A stretch of DNA of 64,000 nt from an alpha proteobacterium AAP38. GTDB lineage: Bacteria > Pseudomonadota > Alphaproteobacteria > Azospirillales > Azospirillaceae. The stretch's first letter is position 1, and the number at the start of each line of letters is the position of its first letter. The translations under genes were made by a program, and so were the position numbers. The stretch is taken from NCBI GenBank assembly GCA_001296005.1, contig LJHR01000037.1:118478-182477 (forward strand). Reading direction: 5' to 3'. The notes under the pieces were generated by a model that was not told the DNA's origin, made no database searches, and worked only from the letters and a program-made list of their open reading frames with translations. Of this stretch, positions 61,816 through 64,000 are shown in pieces.

Positions 61816-63789
61816 TCAGATCAGATCACCCATATCCAGCGTGCCGGTAAAGCCCGTGATGTTGACGATGAAATCGTCGGTGCTGAAGACCGAGCCGGCG
61901 GTGGCGCCGGTGACGATCAGGTAGGTCTGCTCGCCATAGCTGAACAGGCCCGCCGTCAAGGTGGTCTTGGCCAGGGGGCCGGTGGAGAACAGGTTGAAGA
62001 TGGCGGCGGCCAGGGTGGTGCCGGTCAGTGTCGTGGTGCCGTCCAGCACGGTTTTCACGGTGAAGGGCAGGTCGAACCTGTCCTGCCAGTCGCCGCCGGT
62101 ACTGCCCAGGTCAAGATCGGTGATCCGGTCCATGATGGTCGCGGTCAGGGTGCCGGCGACCCGGCTTTCAATGACGGAGGCATATTGGAACAGATCCTTG
62201 TCCGCCCCGCCCGTCAGCACATCGACACCACTGCTGCCCACCAGCGTATCGACGCCCGCGCCGCCGACCAGCGTGTCATTGCCGTTGCCGCCATTCAGCC
62301 GGTCGGCGCCATCACCGCCGGTGATCACATTGTTGAGCGCATTGCCGGTACCGGTGAAACCCGCGCTGCCGGTATAGGTCAGGTTCTCAACCTCGGCGCC
62401 CAGGGCATAGCGCACAATCCCGCTCATCACGGTATCGGTGCCGCCGCCCGTCGCTTCCGTCACCACATCGCCGGTGGCGTCGATGATATAGACATCGTTG
62501 CCGGCCCCGCCGATCAGCGTGTCATTGCCGGTGCCGCCATCCAGCGTGTCCGCCCCGGCCCCGCCCGTGATCTTGTTGGCCAGCGTGTTGCCAAGCCCGG
62601 TAAAGGCAGCACTGCCCTTATAGGCCAAGTTCTCGACATAGATGCCCAGGCGATAGCTGGCAAGCGTGGTCTGCACCTCGTCCGTGCCGCCCAGGTTCAG
62701 TTCGGTGACCTGATCGCCTTCATCATCGACCACATAGATATCGTTGCCGGTGCCGCCGGCCATCACATCGACACCGGTGCCACCGTTCAGCAAATCGTTG
62801 CCCGTGCCGCCCGACAGCGTGTCGTTGCCAGCTCCGCCCAGCAGCGTGTCATTGCCGTTATAGCCCCAGATGACGTTGTCCAGCGCGTTGCCCGTGGCGA
62901 TCTGGCTGGCCACGCCGGTGATCACCAGATTCTCGACATTGTCAGGCAGGGTATAGCTGACCAGGGTATAGACCGTGTCGGTGCCTTCCCCGGCATTTTC
63001 CGCGACCTTGTCGGTGGTGGCATCCACCTCATAATGGTCGTTGCCGATGCCGCCCAGCATCTCATCGACGCCCAGCCCGCCGCGCAACAGGTCGGAACCG
63101 CCAGCCCCCACCAGCACATCATTGCCGGACCCACCGATCAGCAGATCGGCGAAGGCACCGCCGGTGATGGCATCATTGCCATTGCCGCCATCGACGGAGG
63201 CGGAGCCGTTGGCGCCGATGGTCAGCCGGTCGGCGGTTGCCGTGCCCTTGCCGGCCTCGAACTCCGCCCGCAGACGATAGATCACCACCTCGTTGGGGGC
63301 CATGGCGGCCAGGGCAGTGGCGGTAAGGGTGGTCTCTGCCGTGATGTTGCCGCGTCCGCGATTATCGATCAGCGTCAGGCCACCATCCACCGTGCCCGTC
63401 ACAATGAAGGTATGATCGGTTTCGCCCGCGCTGGCGCTGGGCGTCCAGTTCAGGCGCACAATGTCGCCGGCGCGCAGGCTGCTGGTCCAATCGTCCGGCG
63501 GGGTGCCCACAAAGGCACCGGCCAGCAGCCAATGGTCGTTCTGGGCACGGGCATTGATCAATTCATAGCGCACAGCAGCCAGCACGCTGCCCCGTGTTTC
63601 GCCATCGGCCACGAAGAAGGAATTGTTGGCCCCTTCGGCGATGGTCGCAACCTCGCGCACAAAATCCATATCGGCGGCGGCACCCACGGCCAGCCCCAGA
63701 TTTGACCGGGCAATGGCCACAATCTCGGCGGCGCTCAGCTTGCCGGCCTGCGCGCTGGTCTTGACCATTTTTGTCTGCCAGTCGGCCAT
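61816..63789 (-). CDS. RTX calcium-binding protein with distinct N-terminal domain
   Basis: This 657-residue protein has an N-terminal domain of about 175 residues (ADWQTKMVKTSAQAGKLSAAEIV..., then SSLRAGDIVRLNW, DHTFIVTG and LTLIDNRGRGNI) that I do not recognise by name but which has a beta-rich, CHAP/NlpC-reminiscent pattern without the Cys. RTX nonapeptide arrays follow (GGSGNDVL, GGAGNDTL, GGTGNDIY types), separated by YxLGxxVENLxYxG repeats. The C-terminal domain ends TYLIVTGATAGSVFSTDDFIVNITGFTG, as in type I secreted RTX proteins. ATG 63789 has GAGG 5 nt upstream. It could be exported by the type I system at 44.6-47.8 kb or another one. Confidence 0.85.
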   Translation of the reverse strand: MADWQTKMVKTSAQAGKLSAAEIVAIARSNLGLAVGAAADMDFVREVATIAEGANNSFFVADGETRGSVLAAVRYELINARAQNDHWLLAGAFVGTPPDDWTSSLRAGDIVRLNWTPSASAGETDHTFIVTGTVDGGLTLIDNRGRGNITAETTLTATALAAMAPNEVVIYRLRAEFEAGKGTATADRLTIGANGSASVDGGNGNDAITGGAFADLLIGGSGNDVLVGAGGSDLLRGGLGVDEMLGGIGNDHYEVDATTDKVAENAGEGTDTVYTLVSYTLPDNVENLVITGVASQIATGNALDNVIWGYNGNDTLLGGAGNDTLSGGTGNDLLNGGTGVDVMAGGTGNDIYVVDDEGDQVTELNLGGTDEVQTTLASYRLGIYVENLAYKGSAAFTGLGNTLANKITGGAGADTLDGGTGNDTLIGGAGNDVYIIDATGDVVTEATGGGTDTVMSGIVRYALGAEVENLTYTGSAGFTGTGNALNNVITGGDGADRLNGGNGNDTLVGGAGVDTLVGSSGVDVLTGGADKDLFQYASVIESRVAGTLTATIMDRITDLDLGSTGGDWQDRFDLPFTVKTVLDGTTTLTGTTLAAAIFNLFSTGPLAKTTLTAGLFSYGEQTYLIVTGATAGSVFSTDDFIVNITGFTGTLDMGDLI

Positions 63790-63881
63790 CACATCCTCAA
63801 AGCTGCCCCCAAGTCCGCCGGGGGCACAGGTCTTGGACTATAGCAGAACTAGATAAAATGCGAACAATCACCCCTGCAATT

Positions 63882-63913
63882 AAAAAACCCCCGCCCGGTT
63901 TCCCGGACGGGGG
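63882..63913 (-). terminator. Intrinsic terminator (minus strand) of the gene at the right edge
   Basis: CCCCCGCCCGG (63888-63898) pairs with CCGGACGGGGG (63903-63913) with one mismatch; A6 at 63882-63887 gives a U-run on the minus strand. It terminates the partial gene ending at 63961. Confidence 0.8.
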
Positions 63914-63960
63914 AGCAGGCTGGAACTGCCCGATGAAGCAGTGGGGGAACTGAAAACCGC

Positions 63961-64000
63961 TTACTTGGCGGCGATGGTCACGGTGACGGTGTCGGCATAG
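63961..64000 (-). CDS. C-terminal end of a gene cut by the window edge
   Basis: The reverse strand reads YADTVTVTIAAK and TAA stop. The alternating T-V pattern is a beta-strand end as in spore-coat-U or fimbrial-type proteins, but 12 codons are too few for a call. The terminator at 63882 follows at a fitting distance, which supports a real gene end. Confidence 0.5.
   Translation of the reverse strand, partial: YADTVTVTIAAK

Noticed and set aside
1..64000. tRNA, rRNA, CRISPR arrays and insertion sequences
   Set aside because: No T-arm-like GGTTCRAATCC stretch, repeated spacer pattern, transposase or integrase motif was seen by eye; a tRNAscan or IS search could still find a missed one.

Overview
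The window is 64 kb of high-GC DNA with dense genes that often overlap by 4 nt. Gene content points to an alphaproteobacterium, probably Rhodospirillales/Azospirillaceae-like (an inference). The pointers are large hybrid histidine kinases, a Suv3-type helicase, an Rrf2 regulator with a cysteine cluster, and an S-layer-like RTX protein with its own type I exporter. I see no rRNA, tRNA, CRISPR array, transposase or integrase.

Layout. 0-8.5 kb: housekeeping and conserved small genes (HD hydrolase, TPR protein, DUF4160/DUF2442 pair, Suv3-like helicase, a methyltransferase with an AT-rich 5' end, FAD protein, Rrf2 regulator). 8.5-17.7 kb, minus strand: signalling (two hybrid kinases, a receiver protein, GreB, an ArsC-like phosphatase, two small unknowns). 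18.1-31.5 kb: a Wzx/Wzy-type capsule or exopolysaccharide locus of the Gfc/YjbEFGH kind. It holds a YjbE-like secreted peptide, YjbF lipoprotein, an outsized SLBB export protein, YjbH, a Wzz-like co-polymerase, Wzy-like polymerase/ligase, Wzx flippase and three GT2 glycosyltransferases. No tyrosine kinase or initiating transferase is present.

32.1-48.2 kb: the most striking region. A 1755-residue, apparently cysteine-free RTX protein with a RsaA-like C-terminus ends at a strong terminator. It is followed by a TPR-glycosyltransferase, two GT4 glycosyltransferases, a methyltransferase with a regulatory domain, an unrecognised protein, a type I secretion ABC exporter, its HlyD adaptor and a second unrecognised protein, then a terminator. 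The simplest reading is a secreted, probably glycosylated and methylated surface-layer protein with its dedicated export and decoration genes. No TolC-type outer membrane protein lies in the window.

48.3-64 kb: DUF1080 protein, GNAT acetyltransferase, CobB-type sirtuin, low-molecular-weight tyrosine phosphatase, LytTR regulator divergent from an acyltransferase, PAS-fold protein, MutS, and an EmrA/EmrB/TetR efflux operon with a perfect operator-like palindrome upstream. Then come a MarR regulator, two small unknowns next to palindromes, a second RTX protein with an unusual N-terminal domain, and the last 12 codons of a minus-strand gene.

Start codons were moved inward from the longest reading frame where a ribosome binding site or signal peptide supported it. 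Family calls rest on motif recognition only; no database search was run.
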